From contig DATINJ010000209.1 of the NCBI GenBank assembly GCA_035474375.1, forward strand, positions 7,527 through 71,526: DNA of 64,000 nucleotides, given 5' to 3'. Positions 33,251 to 42,157 of this stretch are shown piece after piece; within the stretch, counting starts at the first letter, position 1, and every line of letters starts with the position of its first letter. The position numbers and the translations under genes were made by a program. Origin of the DNA: JANNPJ01 sp035474375 (GTDB lineage Bacteria > Actinomycetota > Actinomycetes > Actinomycetales > Kineosporiaceae). A model generated the notes under the pieces. It did not search any database, had not been told where the DNA came from, and saw only the letters and a list, made by a program, of their open reading frames with translations.

Positions 33251-35605
33251 TCACTGGGTCTGGACCGGTACCGGGGTCACCCGCGGTGCCGGAGTCGGGG
33301 TCAGTCGGGGAGCCGGGGTCGGGGTCAGCCGCGGCATCAGGTCGATCGGGCGCGGCGCGAACGGTGGCGACGTCTGGCTTCGAGACCGCACCGATACCCC
33401 ACCGCCCGAGGATGCCGCTCGCCGATGACCGGTGTTCACCGCGCTGCTGGGCAGGTCGTCCTGCGCGCTCGGGCGCCGGAGCACCACGACCGAGCGGGCA
33501 ACGACGTGCAGGAGTTCGCGGGGGGAGTAGGTGTCACCGCCCTCGGCGTGGCCACCACCGTCGTCCTCGGCGGTGTCCAGGATCACGCTCCACCACGCGC
33601 CGTACTCCTGGCTCGGGAGGGTGAACTGGATGTCCTCGTAGTGCGCGTTGAAGAGGATCAGGAACGAGTCGTCGATCATCTTCCGGCCGCGCTTGTCCGG
33701 CGCGAGCAGGCGTTCACCGTTCAGGAAGGTGGCTACCGCGCGGGCATAGCTCTGATGCCAGTCGCCCTCACCCATCAGGGCGCCGCCGGGGGTGAACCAG
33801 GCGATGTCCCCGACATCGCTCTGCCCGCCCTTGGCCGCCTCGCCGGTGAAGAACCGGCGACGGCGGAAAACCGGGTGGTCGTGCCGCAATTGGATGACTC
33901 GCTGGGTGAACGTGACCAGGTCGGTCTGCGCCTGATCGAGCTTCCAGTTGATCCAGGCCAGCTCGTTGTCCTGGCAGTAGACGTTGTTGTTGCCCTTCTG
34001 GGTGCGACCGAACTCGTCGCCGTGCGCCAGCATCGGCACTCCCTGGGACAGCATCATCGTGGTGAGGAAGTTGCGTTGCTGGCGAGCTCGCAACGTCAGC
34101 ACGTCCTCCTTGTCGGTCTCACCCTCGACGCCGCAGTTCCAGGACCGGTTGTGGCTCTCGCCGTCCTTGTTGTCCTCGCCGTTGGCGTCGTTCCGCTTCT
34201 CGTTGTAGGAGACCAGGTCGCGCAGGGTGAATCCGTCATGGGCGACGACGAAGTTGATGCTGGCAATCGGGTGCCGGCCGTCCTCCTGGTACAGGTCGCT
34301 GGAACCGGTGATCCGGGAGGCGAACTCGCCCAGGGTGGACGGCTCGCTCCGCCAGAAGTCCCGGACAGTGTCGCGGTACTTGCCGTTCCACTCGGTCCAC
34401 AGCGGCGGGAAGTTGCCCACCTGATAGCCGCCGTCACCGACGTCCCAGGGTTCGGCGATCAACTTGACCTGCGAGATCACCGGATCCTGCTGAACGATGT
34501 CGAAGAATGCCGAGAGCCGGTCAACCTCGTGGAACTGGCGAGCCAAGGTCGCGGCGAGGTCGAACCGGAAGCCGTCCACGTGCATGTCCAGCACCCAGTA
34601 CCGCAACGAGTCCATGATCAGCTGGAGGACGTGCGGGTGCCGCATCAGCAGGCTGTTGCCGGTGCCGGTGGTGTCGTAGTAGTGGCTCTTGTCCTCGTCC
34701 ACCAGCCGGTAGTAAGCCTGGTTGTCGATCCCGCGGAAGCAGATCGTCGGGCCCAGGTGGTTGCCCTCGGCGGTGTGGTTGTAGACGACGTCCAGGATCA
34801 CCTCGATCCCGGCCTCGTGCAGCGCCTTCACCATGATCTTGAACTCCTGCACCTGCTGGCCGCGCTGGCCGCTGGAGGAGTACGCGTTGTGCGGGGCGAA
34901 GAAGCCGATCGTGTTGTAACCCCAGTAGTTCGACAGGCCCTTCGCGACCAGCGTGGTGTCCTGGATGAACTGGTGCACCGGCATCAGTTCGATCGCCGTC
35001 ACCCCGAGCCCGACCAGGTGCTCGATGATCGAGGGGTGGGCGATCGCTGCGTAACTGCCGCGGATCTCCTCCGGCACGCCCGGGTGCGTCATCGTCAGGC
35101 CCTTGACGTGCGCCTCGTAGATAACCGTCTCGTGGTACTCCCGGCGCGGCGGCCGGTCGTTGGCCCAGTCGAAGTACGGGTTGACGACAACCGACAGCGG
35201 GGTGTGACCGAGGCTGTCGTCCTGGTTCAGTTTGGCTTGCGGGCCCTGATTGTCGGAATCGTCGAACCGGTAGGAGAACAGCGATTGATCGCCGTCGATC
35301 TGCCCCTCGATCGCCTTCGCATACGGGTCGAGCAGCAGCTTGGTCGGGTTGCAGCGATGCCCGTGCTGTGGCTCGAACGGCCCGTGCACCCGGTAGCCGT
35401 AGCGCTGACCAGGGCCGACACTCGGTAGGTAACCGTGCCAGACGAAGCCGTCGACCTCGCTGAGTTCGACCCGAGTCTCTTTGCCCTCATCGTTGATCAG
35501 GCAGAGCTCTACCGCGTCCGCGACCTCCGAGAACAGTGCGAAATTCGTCCCGGCGCCGTCGTACGTGGCGCCGAGCGGATACGGATGGCCAGGCCAGAGC
35601 TCCAT
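33251..35605 (-). CDS. treX: Glycogen debranching enzyme (TreX/GlgX type)
   Basis: An isoamylase-type debranching enzyme that supplies linear maltodextrins to TreY; 784 residues. It starts with the family signature HPYPLGATYDGAGTNFALF and has VILDVVYNHTAEGNH, DGFRFDLAATLARQ (nucleophile Asp), KLIAEPWDVGDGGYQVG (acid Glu) and FVVAHDGFTLRDLVSYN (third Asp region). The C-terminal 75 residues are a Pro/Arg/Ser-rich tail with repeated LTPTPAPR-type units, not part of the fold. ATG 35605 has GGGA at short distance. It leads the treX-treY operon; the 163-base gap upstream carries the promoter. Confidence 0.94.
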   Translation of the reverse strand: MELWPGHPYPLGATYDGAGTNFALFSEVADAVELCLINDEGKETRVELSEVDGFVWHGYLPSVGPGQRYGYRVHGPFEPQHGHRCNPTKLLLDPYAKAIEGQIDGDQSLFSYRFDDSDNQGPQAKLNQDDSLGHTPLSVVVNPYFDWANDRPPRREYHETVIYEAHVKGLTMTHPGVPEEIRGSYAAIAHPSIIEHLVGLGVTAIELMPVHQFIQDTTLVAKGLSNYWGYNTIGFFAPHNAYSSSGQRGQQVQEFKIMVKALHEAGIEVILDVVYNHTAEGNHLGPTICFRGIDNQAYYRLVDEDKSHYYDTTGTGNSLLMRHPHVLQLIMDSLRYWVLDMHVDGFRFDLAATLARQFHEVDRLSAFFDIVQQDPVISQVKLIAEPWDVGDGGYQVGNFPPLWTEWNGKYRDTVRDFWRSEPSTLGEFASRITGSSDLYQEDGRHPIASINFVVAHDGFTLRDLVSYNEKRNDANGEDNKDGESHNRSWNCGVEGETDKEDVLTLRARQQRNFLTTMMLSQGVPMLAHGDEFGRTQKGNNNVYCQDNELAWINWKLDQAQTDLVTFTQRVIQLRHDHPVFRRRRFFTGEAAKGGQSDVGDIAWFTPGGALMGEGDWHQSYARAVATFLNGERLLAPDKRGRKMIDDSFLILFNAHYEDIQFTLPSQEYGAWWSVILDTAEDDGGGHAEGGDTYSPRELLHVVARSVVVLRRPSAQDDLPSSAVNTGHRRAASSGGGVSVRSRSQTSPPFAPRPIDLMPRLTPTPAPRLTPTPAPRVTPVPVQTQ

Positions 35606-35768
35606 GAATGTCCCGAGATTCGTCGATCGTCACAGCAGAAGTGAGCAGCATTGTTGCGCCTGAGCGCCACCGGGGCTTCCGGAAGGGTGGGCGACTCGCC
35701 GGACTGAGATGAAACCGTCCACTTTGTCCCACCATCCCATTCCGACTGGTTACTCTGTGTATATCAGT

Positions 35769-37439
35769 TCATTCAGGCAGCGAGCGGTCGACGATCTGTT
35801 CGGTGGCCTTACGGCCGACCGGAAGCGTGCCGTAGATCACTCCACCACCACCGGCCACCCGGGTGGTCAGGAAGGTGGACGACACCGGGCCGGGAGCGCT
35901 GCGAACCAGCAGTGAGGCCTGCAGCACCACCGCCAGTCGCTCGACCATCCAGCGGGCGCCCGCCTCCACCGCGGCCGGGTCGCGCCGGGCTTCCCGGGAC
36001 GCCGCCTGAAGGAAGCCGGCCACCTCGTCCATGGCCCGGTCCAGTCGCTGATCGGCGCCGCGGCCACGGTCGATCTCGCCGAGCAGCACCTCCATCGATC
36101 GCGGTTGCATCGACATCGCCCGCAGCACGTCCAGCGCGCTGATGTTGCCCGGACCTTCCCACAGCGGGCCGACCAGGGAATCCCGGAACACCCGGGCCAG
36201 GCCGTGCTCCTCCACGTAGCCGTTGCCGCCCAGGCACTCCAGGGCCTCGGCGACCACTCCGGTGGCGCGCTTGCAGATCCAGAACTTGGCCACCGGGACG
36301 GCGGCGCGTAACAGTTCGGTCTCACCCGCGTCCACCGCGGCCGCCAGCCGCATCGCCAGCACGGTCGCGGCCTCGCTCTCCAGGGCGAGGTCGGCCAGCA
36401 CGTTCTGCATCAGTGGCTTCTCGATCAGCGCCGAGCCGAAGCTCTCCCGATGCCGGGCATGGTGGACGGCGCGGCTGACCGCCTGGCGCATCTGCCCGGC
36501 GGAGCGCAGCACGGCGTCCAACCGGGCCGCCGACAGCATTCCGGAGAGGGTGCGGAGCCCTTTGCCCTCGGGACCGAGCCGGACCGCCCAGGTGTTGTCG
36601 AGTTCCACCTCGGCCGGGGCGTTCGAGCGGGTACCGAGCACGTTCTTCAGCCGCAACAACCGCCAGGTGTTGTGGCTCTCGTCCTGCAGCACCCGGGGCA
36701 CCAGGAAGCCGGTCAGCCCGCCGGGCGCATGGGCGAGCACGATGAAGACGTCACTCATCGGCGAGGAGACGAACCACTTCTGACCGGTCAGCCGGTAGGT
36801 CGCACCGCCCTCCAGCGGCCCGTCCGGTTCCGGCTGGGCGACCGTGGTGCCGGCGCGCAGATCGGAGCCGCCCTGCCGTTCGGTCGCGGCCAGCCCGGCC
36901 AGGCAGCCGAGTTTCTCGCTGGGCAGGCGCAGCCCGGATTCGTACGACCGGGAGGCCAGCCGGGGTACCCAGACCGCCTCCAGGGACTGATCGGTGCGCA
37001 GGGCGGGGACGGCGGCGTAGCTGGTGCTCAGCGAGGACGTGTGGCCGCTCTCGACCTGGGACCAGATGATCAGGGCGGCGGCTCGCGCGGTGTGCGCGGC
37101 GGCCGGCGCATCGGCGTCCCAGGCGGCCGCGGTGAGCCCGGCCCGGACGCCGGTCTGCAGCAGTCGGTGCCAGCCCGGGTGGTAGTCCACTTCGTCCACC
37201 CGGCGGCCGAAGGGGTCGTGGGTACGCAGCACCGGAGGGAACCGGTCGACGGAGTCGGCCCAGTTCAGCGAGCGCGGCGCACCGGCGAGTCGACCCAAGT
37301 CCCGCAGTCGTCCCAGGTGGGCCTTGCCTTCGTGCCGTTCCACGGCCTCGACCAGCACGACGTCCTCGGTGAAGACGTCGCGATCCGACGGTGCAGGCAC
37401 CAGATTGAGCGTGTCGTCGGAATCGGCCACGACGGTCAC
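35769..37439 (-). CDS. Acyl-CoA dehydrogenase family protein, AidB-like
   Basis: 556 residues with acyl-CoA dehydrogenase FAD-binding motifs: AATERQGGSDLRAGTT (substrate/FAD loop), YRLTGQKWFVSSPMSDVF, ARLDAVLRSAGQMRQAV and the late ALECLGGNGYVEEHGLARVFRDS. The long N-terminal part with THDPFGRRVDEVDYHPGWH and the overall size are those of the AidB subgroup, linked in E. coli to alkylation stress; here only the family, not the stress role, is supported. GTG 37439 is a compromise start: the open frame extends far further under the YihY gene and is rejected. Divergent from YihY with a 108-base spacer. Confidence 0.88.
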   Translation of the reverse strand: MTVVADSDDTLNLVPAPSDRDVFTEDVVLVEAVERHEGKAHLGRLRDLGRLAGAPRSLNWADSVDRFPPVLRTHDPFGRRVDEVDYHPGWHRLLQTGVRAGLTAAAWDADAPAAAHTARAAALIIWSQVESGHTSSLSTSYAAVPALRTDQSLEAVWVPRLASRSYESGLRLPSEKLGCLAGLAATERQGGSDLRAGTTVAQPEPDGPLEGGATYRLTGQKWFVSSPMSDVFIVLAHAPGGLTGFLVPRVLQDESHNTWRLLRLKNVLGTRSNAPAEVELDNTWAVRLGPEGKGLRTLSGMLSAARLDAVLRSAGQMRQAVSRAVHHARHRESFGSALIEKPLMQNVLADLALESEAATVLAMRLAAAVDAGETELLRAAVPVAKFWICKRATGVVAEALECLGGNGYVEEHGLARVFRDSLVGPLWEGPGNISALDVLRAMSMQPRSMEVLLGEIDRGRGADQRLDRAMDEVAGFLQAASREARRDPAAVEAGARWMVERLAVVLQASLLVRSAPGPVSSTFLTTRVAGGGGVIYGTLPVGRKATEQIVDRSLPE

Positions 37440-37547
37440 CGTACTCAGGACCTGGACCGACCCCCTAACCGGACGCGGCGAGCGCAGCTTTCTCGGACTT
37501 CTCGCCCCGCCGTACGCAGAAGGTGACTTTGCTGGATACCGTGAGGT

Positions 37548-38666
37548 GTGGTTGCCGAGGCGGGCCTGAGAGGTCGGTTGGCCCAAGTACGGGCGGCTGA
37601 GCCCACCGTGCGGGGGCGGCTTCGTCGTGCCGCCGTCCTTTTCTGGCGGCTGAGCGTGCACACCACCAAGATCTGTCTGCGCTACCGGGTGACCGGGCTG
37701 GCCGCCGAGGCGGGTTTCTTCGCCCTGCTGTCGTTGCCGCCGTTGGTGCTCGGACTGGTCGGCGCGATCGGCTTCGTCGGACAGCAGATGGGCACCGAGG
37801 TGGTTGCCGACCTGCGTAGCCAGCTCCGCCAATTGACGCTGACCTTCCTCACCGCGGACAGCGTCAGCTCGGTGATCCTGCCGACCTTCGACCGAGTGGT
37901 CGGGGCCGGCCGCGCGGACATCGTCTCGATCGGCTTCCTGCTCTCGCTCTGGTCCGGTTCGCGGGTACTCAACGTCTATGTCGACACCGTCTCGATGATG
38001 TATGGGATGGGCGGGCTGCGCGGAATCATCCGTACCCGGGCCCTGTCGTTCTCGCTGTACGTGGCCGGGTTGATCGTCGGCGTGGTGGTGATCCCGCTGG
38101 TGCTGATCGGCCCGGGGATCCTGGCTCGGGTGCTGAACTCGGCGGACCTCGACGTCGTCGCCCTGCTCTCGCAATTCTTCTACTGGCCAACGGTTTCGGT
38201 GGTTGCGCTGGCAGCGCTGGCGACCCTGTATCACATCGCCACGCCGATCCGCTCGCCGTGGCGGCGGGATCTGCCCGGGGCGGTGCTGGCCCTGATCATC
38301 TGGGTGCTGGCCAGCTTCATCCTGCGCTGGGTGATCGCTCGCTCGGTCGGTGGTACGTCCATCTACGGCCCGCTGTCCACCCCGATCGTGGTGCTGATCT
38401 GGCTGTATTTCCTGGCCATCGCCGTGCTGATCGGGGCCGCGCTGAACGCTGCCATCGATGAGCGGTACCCGACCGAGGCCCGGATCCTGGCACGGGAGCA
38501 GCGGGAGGCCCGAGAGGAGCTCGGGCTGGCCACCACCGTGCCACTGACCCCGAATCGGGCCGCGCTGATCGACAGTCCGGACGTCGCCTGGCCGGCTGCG
38601 GACGACGTACCGCCCCAGGCGGTCGGCGAACCGGACACCTCCCCTTCGGAGCGGATCGCCGAGTAG
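37548..38666 (+). CDS. YihY/BrkB family inner-membrane protein
   Basis: 372 residues with six membrane helices and the YihY (old 'ribonuclease BN', now known not to be a nuclease) fold: AGFFALLSLPPLVLGLVGAIGFVG, IGFLLSLWSGSRVLNVYV, FSLYVAGLIVGVVVIPLVLIG, VSVVALAALATLYHIATP, VLALIIWVLASFILRWVIA and VVLIWLYFLAIAVLIGAALNA. The cytosolic tail is acidic and charged. The function is unknown; transport is suspected. GTG 37548 has GAGG immediately upstream. A second, diverged copy lies at 41073-42125. Confidence 0.88.
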   Translation: MVAEAGLRGRLAQVRAAEPTVRGRLRRAAVLFWRLSVHTTKICLRYRVTGLAAEAGFFALLSLPPLVLGLVGAIGFVGQQMGTEVVADLRSQLRQLTLTFLTADSVSSVILPTFDRVVGAGRADIVSIGFLLSLWSGSRVLNVYVDTVSMMYGMGGLRGIIRTRALSFSLYVAGLIVGVVVIPLVLIGPGILARVLNSADLDVVALLSQFFYWPTVSVVALAALATLYHIATPIRSPWRRDLPGAVLALIIWVLASFILRWVIARSVGGTSIYGPLSTPIVVLIWLYFLAIAVLIGAALNAAIDERYPTEARILAREQREAREELGLATTVPLTPNRAALIDSPDVAWPAADDVPPQAVGEPDTSPSERIAE

Positions 38667-38858
38667 CGCGGAACTTTCTGCGCCCGTTCGGCGCACGACC
38701 CGATTTATTCAGGCGACACGACCCGGTGTCCGGTCGTACCGTTTATCTGCACAGGGAAACGCATTCCAGTCATCACCGGGCCACCGCTTCCGAATCTGGA
38801 CCGCGTGGCGCGGGGGTCGAGCGGCGCATCTAAACATGCGCGAGAAGGGAGGTACGCG
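38667..38858. other. Upstream region of the rsgA leader
   Basis: No gene supported. It holds the presumed promoter of the leader ORF and rsgA. I see no clear -35/-10 pair. Confidence 0.35.
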
Positions 38859-38939
38859 ATGGCTGTCAAGGTCTCTTGCCGCCACGCCGCGCGTTCAGGC
38901 GCGACCCTTCCTTCGTCCGCTCCTCCCGCGCCCGCCTGA
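38859..38939 (+). CDS. Candidate 26-residue leader peptide before rsgA
   Basis: ATG 38859 has a textbook ribosome-binding site (AAGGGAGG, six bases upstream) and opens a 26-codon frame, beginning MAVKVSCRHAARSGATLP and ending in a Pro/Ala-rich tail with two PP/PAP turns, then TGA. It matches no protein I know. The stop codon lies inside the right arm of a hairpin followed by TTTT (38894-38945), and the rsgA start is 78 bases further. This arrangement is that of a leader peptide acting in cis rather than of a working protein. Confidence in translation is fair; the regulatory role is inference. Confidence 0.5.
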   Translation: MAVKVSCRHAARSGATLPSSAPPAPA

Positions 38940-38945
38940 GCTTTT
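38894..38945 (+). terminator. Attenuator-like hairpin with T4 in the rsgA leader
   Basis: TTCAGGCG (38894-38901) pairs with CGCCTGAG (38933-38940, one G-U), followed by C and TTTT (38942-38945). The 31-base loop is long, with some further CG pairing near its base. The right arm contains the leader-peptide stop. A second small hairpin, CCTC (38994-38997) with GAGG (39004-39007), would mask the ribosome-binding site of rsgA. Confidence 0.45.
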
Positions 38946-39016
38946 CGCACCTGCGCTCGCTTTGTCGAAACCCTCGGCCGTACTGCTCGGGCGCCTCCAC
39001 GAAGAGGTAATCTGCG

Positions 39017-40024
39017 TTGAAATCTGTTTCTGACAGCCATGTCTTCACCTCTGACGACAAAAATCGACGCGGCGTAGTGATCCGGGTGGATCGCGCCACC
39101 GCCGTGGTCGAGGATCCGGACGGAGCCGCCGAACCGGTCCGCGCCACCTGGGGTGGCTCGCTGCTGGCCGCGATCGCCGAGAATCCCGAGGCCGCGCCAA
39201 CCACCGGCGACCACGTCAGTCTGCGGTTCTGGCCGGACGAACGGGTCACGGTGGACGCCGTGCAGCCGCGCCGCACCCTGCTTACCCGAGCGAATGCCGA
39301 CGGTGGCTCGAAGCGTCAGGTGCTCGCGGCCAACGTCGACACCGTCGCGGTGGTCGAAAGCCTGATGCCGGAGCCCGATCTGCGCCGGATCTCCCGGTTT
39401 CTCACGTTGGCCTGGGCCAGCGGCGCCACGCCGGTGGTCCTCTTGACCAAGTCCGACCTGGTGCCGGACGGCCCAGAGCTGGCCGCTCAGCTCCGCGCCA
39501 GTAGCGCCTGTCCGGTGATCGAGGTCTCGGTGGTGTCCGGGGTCGGGATCGCGCAGGTGCGCGAACTGCTGACCGAACAGCGCGTGATGGCCTTGCTCGG
39601 CGCCTCCGGCGCGGGCAAGTCCAGCCTGGTCAACGCGCTGGCCGGAGGGCCGTTGATGCGGGTGCAGGAGCTGCGCAAGGACGGCAAAGGGCGGCATACC
39701 ACGGTCACCCGCGAGTTGCATCGGGTCGCGGGCGGCTATCTGATCGATGGGCCGGGGCTGCGTGGCGTCGGGATTACCGGCGGCGTCGGGCTCGACCTGA
39801 CCTTCGCCGATGTCCTGATCTTCGCCGAGGCCTGTCGGTTCCAGGACTGCGCGCACGAGGACGAACCCGGTTGTGCCGTCCTCCAGGCGGTAGACACCGG
39901 TCAGCTCGATCTCGACCGGGTCGAGGCCTGGCGGCAACTGGTCGCCGAGGGGTACCGGCAGGAGTTGCGCCGGGACGCGCGGGTGCGGGCGGAGAAGCGA
40001 CGTAGGCCCCACCGCCGTGCTTGA
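39017..40024 (+). CDS. rsgA: Ribosome small-subunit-dependent GTPase A
   Basis: A circularly permuted GTPase that assists late 30S maturation. After an N-terminal OB-like domain the motifs come in permuted order: G4 LLTKSD (about 142-147), G1 GASGAGKSS (195-203), G2 around RHTTVTREL, and G3 DGPGLRG (244-250). The C-terminal zinc knuckle EACRFQDCAHEDEPGCAV supplies the Cys/His ligands. It is 335 residues. The start is TTG 39017, with AAGAGG at a long spacing; a GTG slightly downstream is possible. It is preceded by a candidate leader peptide and attenuator. Monocistronic otherwise; an excalibur gene follows after 51 bases. Confidence 0.93.
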   Translation: MKSVSDSHVFTSDDKNRRGVVIRVDRATAVVEDPDGAAEPVRATWGGSLLAAIAENPEAAPTTGDHVSLRFWPDERVTVDAVQPRRTLLTRANADGGSKRQVLAANVDTVAVVESLMPEPDLRRISRFLTLAWASGATPVVLLTKSDLVPDGPELAAQLRASSACPVIEVSVVSGVGIAQVRELLTEQRVMALLGASGAGKSSLVNALAGGPLMRVQELRKDGKGRHTTVTRELHRVAGGYLIDGPGLRGVGITGGVGLDLTFADVLIFAEACRFQDCAHEDEPGCAVLQAVDTGQLDLDRVEAWRQLVAEGYRQELRRDARVRAEKRRRPHRRA

Positions 40025-40075
40025 CTGTGACCGGAAGATCACACAGAGCGAGCAGACGGTTGGGTGGGGGAGAGC

Positions 40076-40648
40076 ATGATCGAGGGCTGGGCTTTCAATC
40101 CGCCGCCGCACTGGCCGCAACCACCGGGGAACTGGACGCCGCCGACCGGGTGGCTTCCGGACCCGGCGTGGGGGCCGGTTCCACCGGGCTGGCAACTTTG
40201 GGTACCCGCCCGTCGGCCATCGCGGCCAACCCTGCTGCCGCTCGCCGGGCTCGGCGCGACGCTGTTGCTCGCCGTCCTGGCCACTGCCGTCCCGCGGACC
40301 GCCGGTGCCCGAGCCCCGCTGGCCTCCGGCGTGAGCATGGTCTGGCAGCAACGGCCGGCCGCGAGCGGCCCGATCGCCGCCGGCTCGCCTTCGACCACCC
40401 CAGAGGCCGCGCAGTCGGCGACACCGGGGCCGGTCGTCGCGACGTCCACCCCGACCCCCACCGTGATCCGCCTGTTCCACGACTGTGCCGACCTCAACCA
40501 GGTGTACCCGAACGGGGTCGGGATGCCGGACGCGATTGATCGAACCGCCGGTCGGCCGGTCACCAACTTCGGCCGCAGCACCACGATCTACCGGTTGAAT
40601 CTCAAGCATGACCGGGACGGCGACGGCATCGCCTGCGAGCCGGCCTAG
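40076..40648 (+). CDS. Excalibur calcium-binding domain protein with Pro/Trp-rich N-terminus
   Basis: 190 residues. The N-terminal 35 residues are Pro- and Trp-rich (PPPHWPQPPGNW type), followed by a single membrane helix (LLPLAGLGATLLLAVLAT, about 49-66), then a Ser/Thr/Pro linker and a C-terminal excalibur domain. The latter has DCADLNQVYPNGVG and the calcium-loop DRDGDGIACEP. So the excalibur domain is probably outside the cell, with the Pro/Trp segment inside. ATG 40076 has GGGGGAGAG directly upstream, which decides the start over GTG 40064. Function unknown. Confidence 0.85.
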   Translation: MIEGWAFNPPPHWPQPPGNWTPPTGWLPDPAWGPVPPGWQLWVPARRPSRPTLLPLAGLGATLLLAVLATAVPRTAGARAPLASGVSMVWQQRPAASGPIAAGSPSTTPEAAQSATPGPVVATSTPTPTVIRLFHDCADLNQVYPNGVGMPDAIDRTAGRPVTNFGRSTTIYRLNLKHDRDGDGIACEPA

Positions 40649-40662
40649 CGCAGATCCAGGCC

Positions 40663-41007
40663 TTAGACCCGTGCCGGCTCCCGCTCCAGCTCCAGCCGAC
40701 CGGTGCGCCGAGCCCAGCGGTGGAAGACCACCGTTCCGAACGGCGGGATGCTCGCCAGCAAGGCCAGCGTTCCGGTGGCCCGGCTCCAGCGACGAAGCCG
40801 CCAGGTCAGCACGGCGCTGAGACAGTAGGCGAGGAAGGCCGCACCATGCAGCGGGCCGAAAACCTGAACTCCGAGTTCGCTTACCTCGAGCACCCGCTTG
40901 AAGACCACGCCGACCAGCAGACCGGCCCAGGTGATCGCCTCGATGGTGGCAGTCACGCCGAGCGCTCCGATGATGCGATTCGCGCCGGCCGTGTCATCGT
41001 TCTCCAT
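40663..41007 (-). CDS. DUF3817 family membrane protein
   Basis: 114 residues with three hydrophobic segments: IIGALGVTATIEAITWAGLLVGVVF, FGPLHGAAFLAYCLSAVLTW and TLALLASIPPFGTVVFHRW. This layout and the GPLHG and FGTVVF phrases are those of the DUF3817 family, whose function is unknown. The ATG at 41007 is 65 bases from the divergent YihY start. It converges with the excalibur gene. Confidence 0.85.
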   Translation of the reverse strand: MENDDTAGANRIIGALGVTATIEAITWAGLLVGVVFKRVLEVSELGVQVFGPLHGAAFLAYCLSAVLTWRLRRWSRATGTLALLASIPPFGTVVFHRWARRTGRLELEREPARV

Positions 41008-41072
41008 AATCGTTCACCTTAGGTGTGACTGTGGACGCACGGGGCAGCGGGTCCACGGGAGGAGTAGGCGGG

Positions 41073-42125
41073 GTGTCGGTGACCGAGCGCCTGGACCGGT
41101 TCCAGCAGCGCCACCATTGGGCCGGCTTTCCGCTGGCCGTGATCTACAAGTTCACCGATGATCAAGGCGCGTACCTGGCCGCGTTGATGACTTACTACGG
41201 GTTCCTGTCGGTATTTCCGATGCTCCTGTTGCTTTCGTCGGTGCTCGGGTTCCTGCTCCAGGGCAATCCGGAATTGCAGCAGAAAATTCTGGATTCGGCG
41301 CTGAGCCAGTTCCCGGTGATCGGTGAGCAACTCGGTGATCCGCGGGGTTTGCGCGGCAGCACGGTGGCGGTGGTGGTCGGGTTGATCGGGTCCTTGTACG
41401 GTGCGCTCGGCGTCGCTCAAGCCACCCAGAACGCGATGAACACGATGTGGGCGGTACCCAGAAACCGCCGACCGAACCCGATCACTTCCCGGTTGCGCAG
41501 CCTGCTGCTGCTGGGTGTCGGCGCGCTCACCTTTCTGGTCAGCTCGACTCTGTCGGGGTTCGGTACCAATCGGGTCGCGGTGATCTCGAATCTGCATGAA
41601 GCCCTTCAACTTGCTGCCACCGGCCTTTCGGTCGCGGTGATCGCCGCCTTCTTCGTGTTCCTCTTTCGCTGGTCGACCACCCGGGCGCTGTCTCGATCCG
41701 ACGTCTTGCCCGGTGCGATTGCGGCCGCCCTGCTCTGGCAACTACTGCAGACCTTCGGCGCGGTCTACGTCGGCGGAGTGGTGCGCAACGCCGACGCCAC
41801 CAATGGCGTGTTCGCGATCGTGCTCGGCCTGATCGCCTACGTCTACCTGGCGGCCGTCTCGATCCTGCTTTGCGGGCAGGTGAACGTTGTCCGAGTCCGG
41901 CACCTGTACCCCCGCACGCTGCTGACCCCGTTCACCGATGACGTCGACCTGACGGACGCCGATCAGCGGGCGTACACCAGTTACGCGCGTGCCCAACGAA
42001 CCAAGGACTTCGAGTCGGTCGACGTCACCTTCGAGAACAACGGCCAGAATGCCACCGCTCGGCGGAAGCGTCGCGCAGCGAAACGAGCTGAGCAGGCGAA
42101 ACCCGAACCCCCTTCGGAAACCTGA
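41073..42125 (+). CDS. YihY/BrkB family inner-membrane protein (second copy)
   Basis: 350 residues from the chosen start, six membrane helices in YihY order: AALMTYYGFLSVFPMLLLLSS, VAVVVGLIGSLYGALGVAQA, LLLLGVGALTFLVSSTLSG, ATGLSVAVIAAFFVFLFRW, LPGAIAAALLWQLLQTFGAV and FAIVLGLIAYVYLAAVSILL. The C-terminal tail is basic (TARRKRRAAKRAEQAK). GTG 41073 has GGAGGAG about 8 bases upstream and is preferred over the GTG at 41025, which has none. It is more like the mainstream YihY group than the copy at 37548-38666. Function unknown. Confidence 0.88.
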   Translation: MSVTERLDRFQQRHHWAGFPLAVIYKFTDDQGAYLAALMTYYGFLSVFPMLLLLSSVLGFLLQGNPELQQKILDSALSQFPVIGEQLGDPRGLRGSTVAVVVGLIGSLYGALGVAQATQNAMNTMWAVPRNRRPNPITSRLRSLLLLGVGALTFLVSSTLSGFGTNRVAVISNLHEALQLAATGLSVAVIAAFFVFLFRWSTTRALSRSDVLPGAIAAALLWQLLQTFGAVYVGGVVRNADATNGVFAIVLGLIAYVYLAAVSILLCGQVNVVRVRHLYPRTLLTPFTDDVDLTDADQRAYTSYARAQRTKDFESVDVTFENNGQNATARRKRRAAKRAEQAKPEPPSET

Positions 42126-42157
42126 TCATCGGCTGGATTTGACTGTCTCCCAAGCGT

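Noticed and set aside
37440..38696. Upstream extension of the AidB-like frame
   Set aside because: It runs under the YihY gene; family similarity ends near 37439.
38705..40609. A 634-codon minus-strand frame covering rsgA and the excalibur gene
   Set aside because: Antisense to two confident genes, without family similarity.
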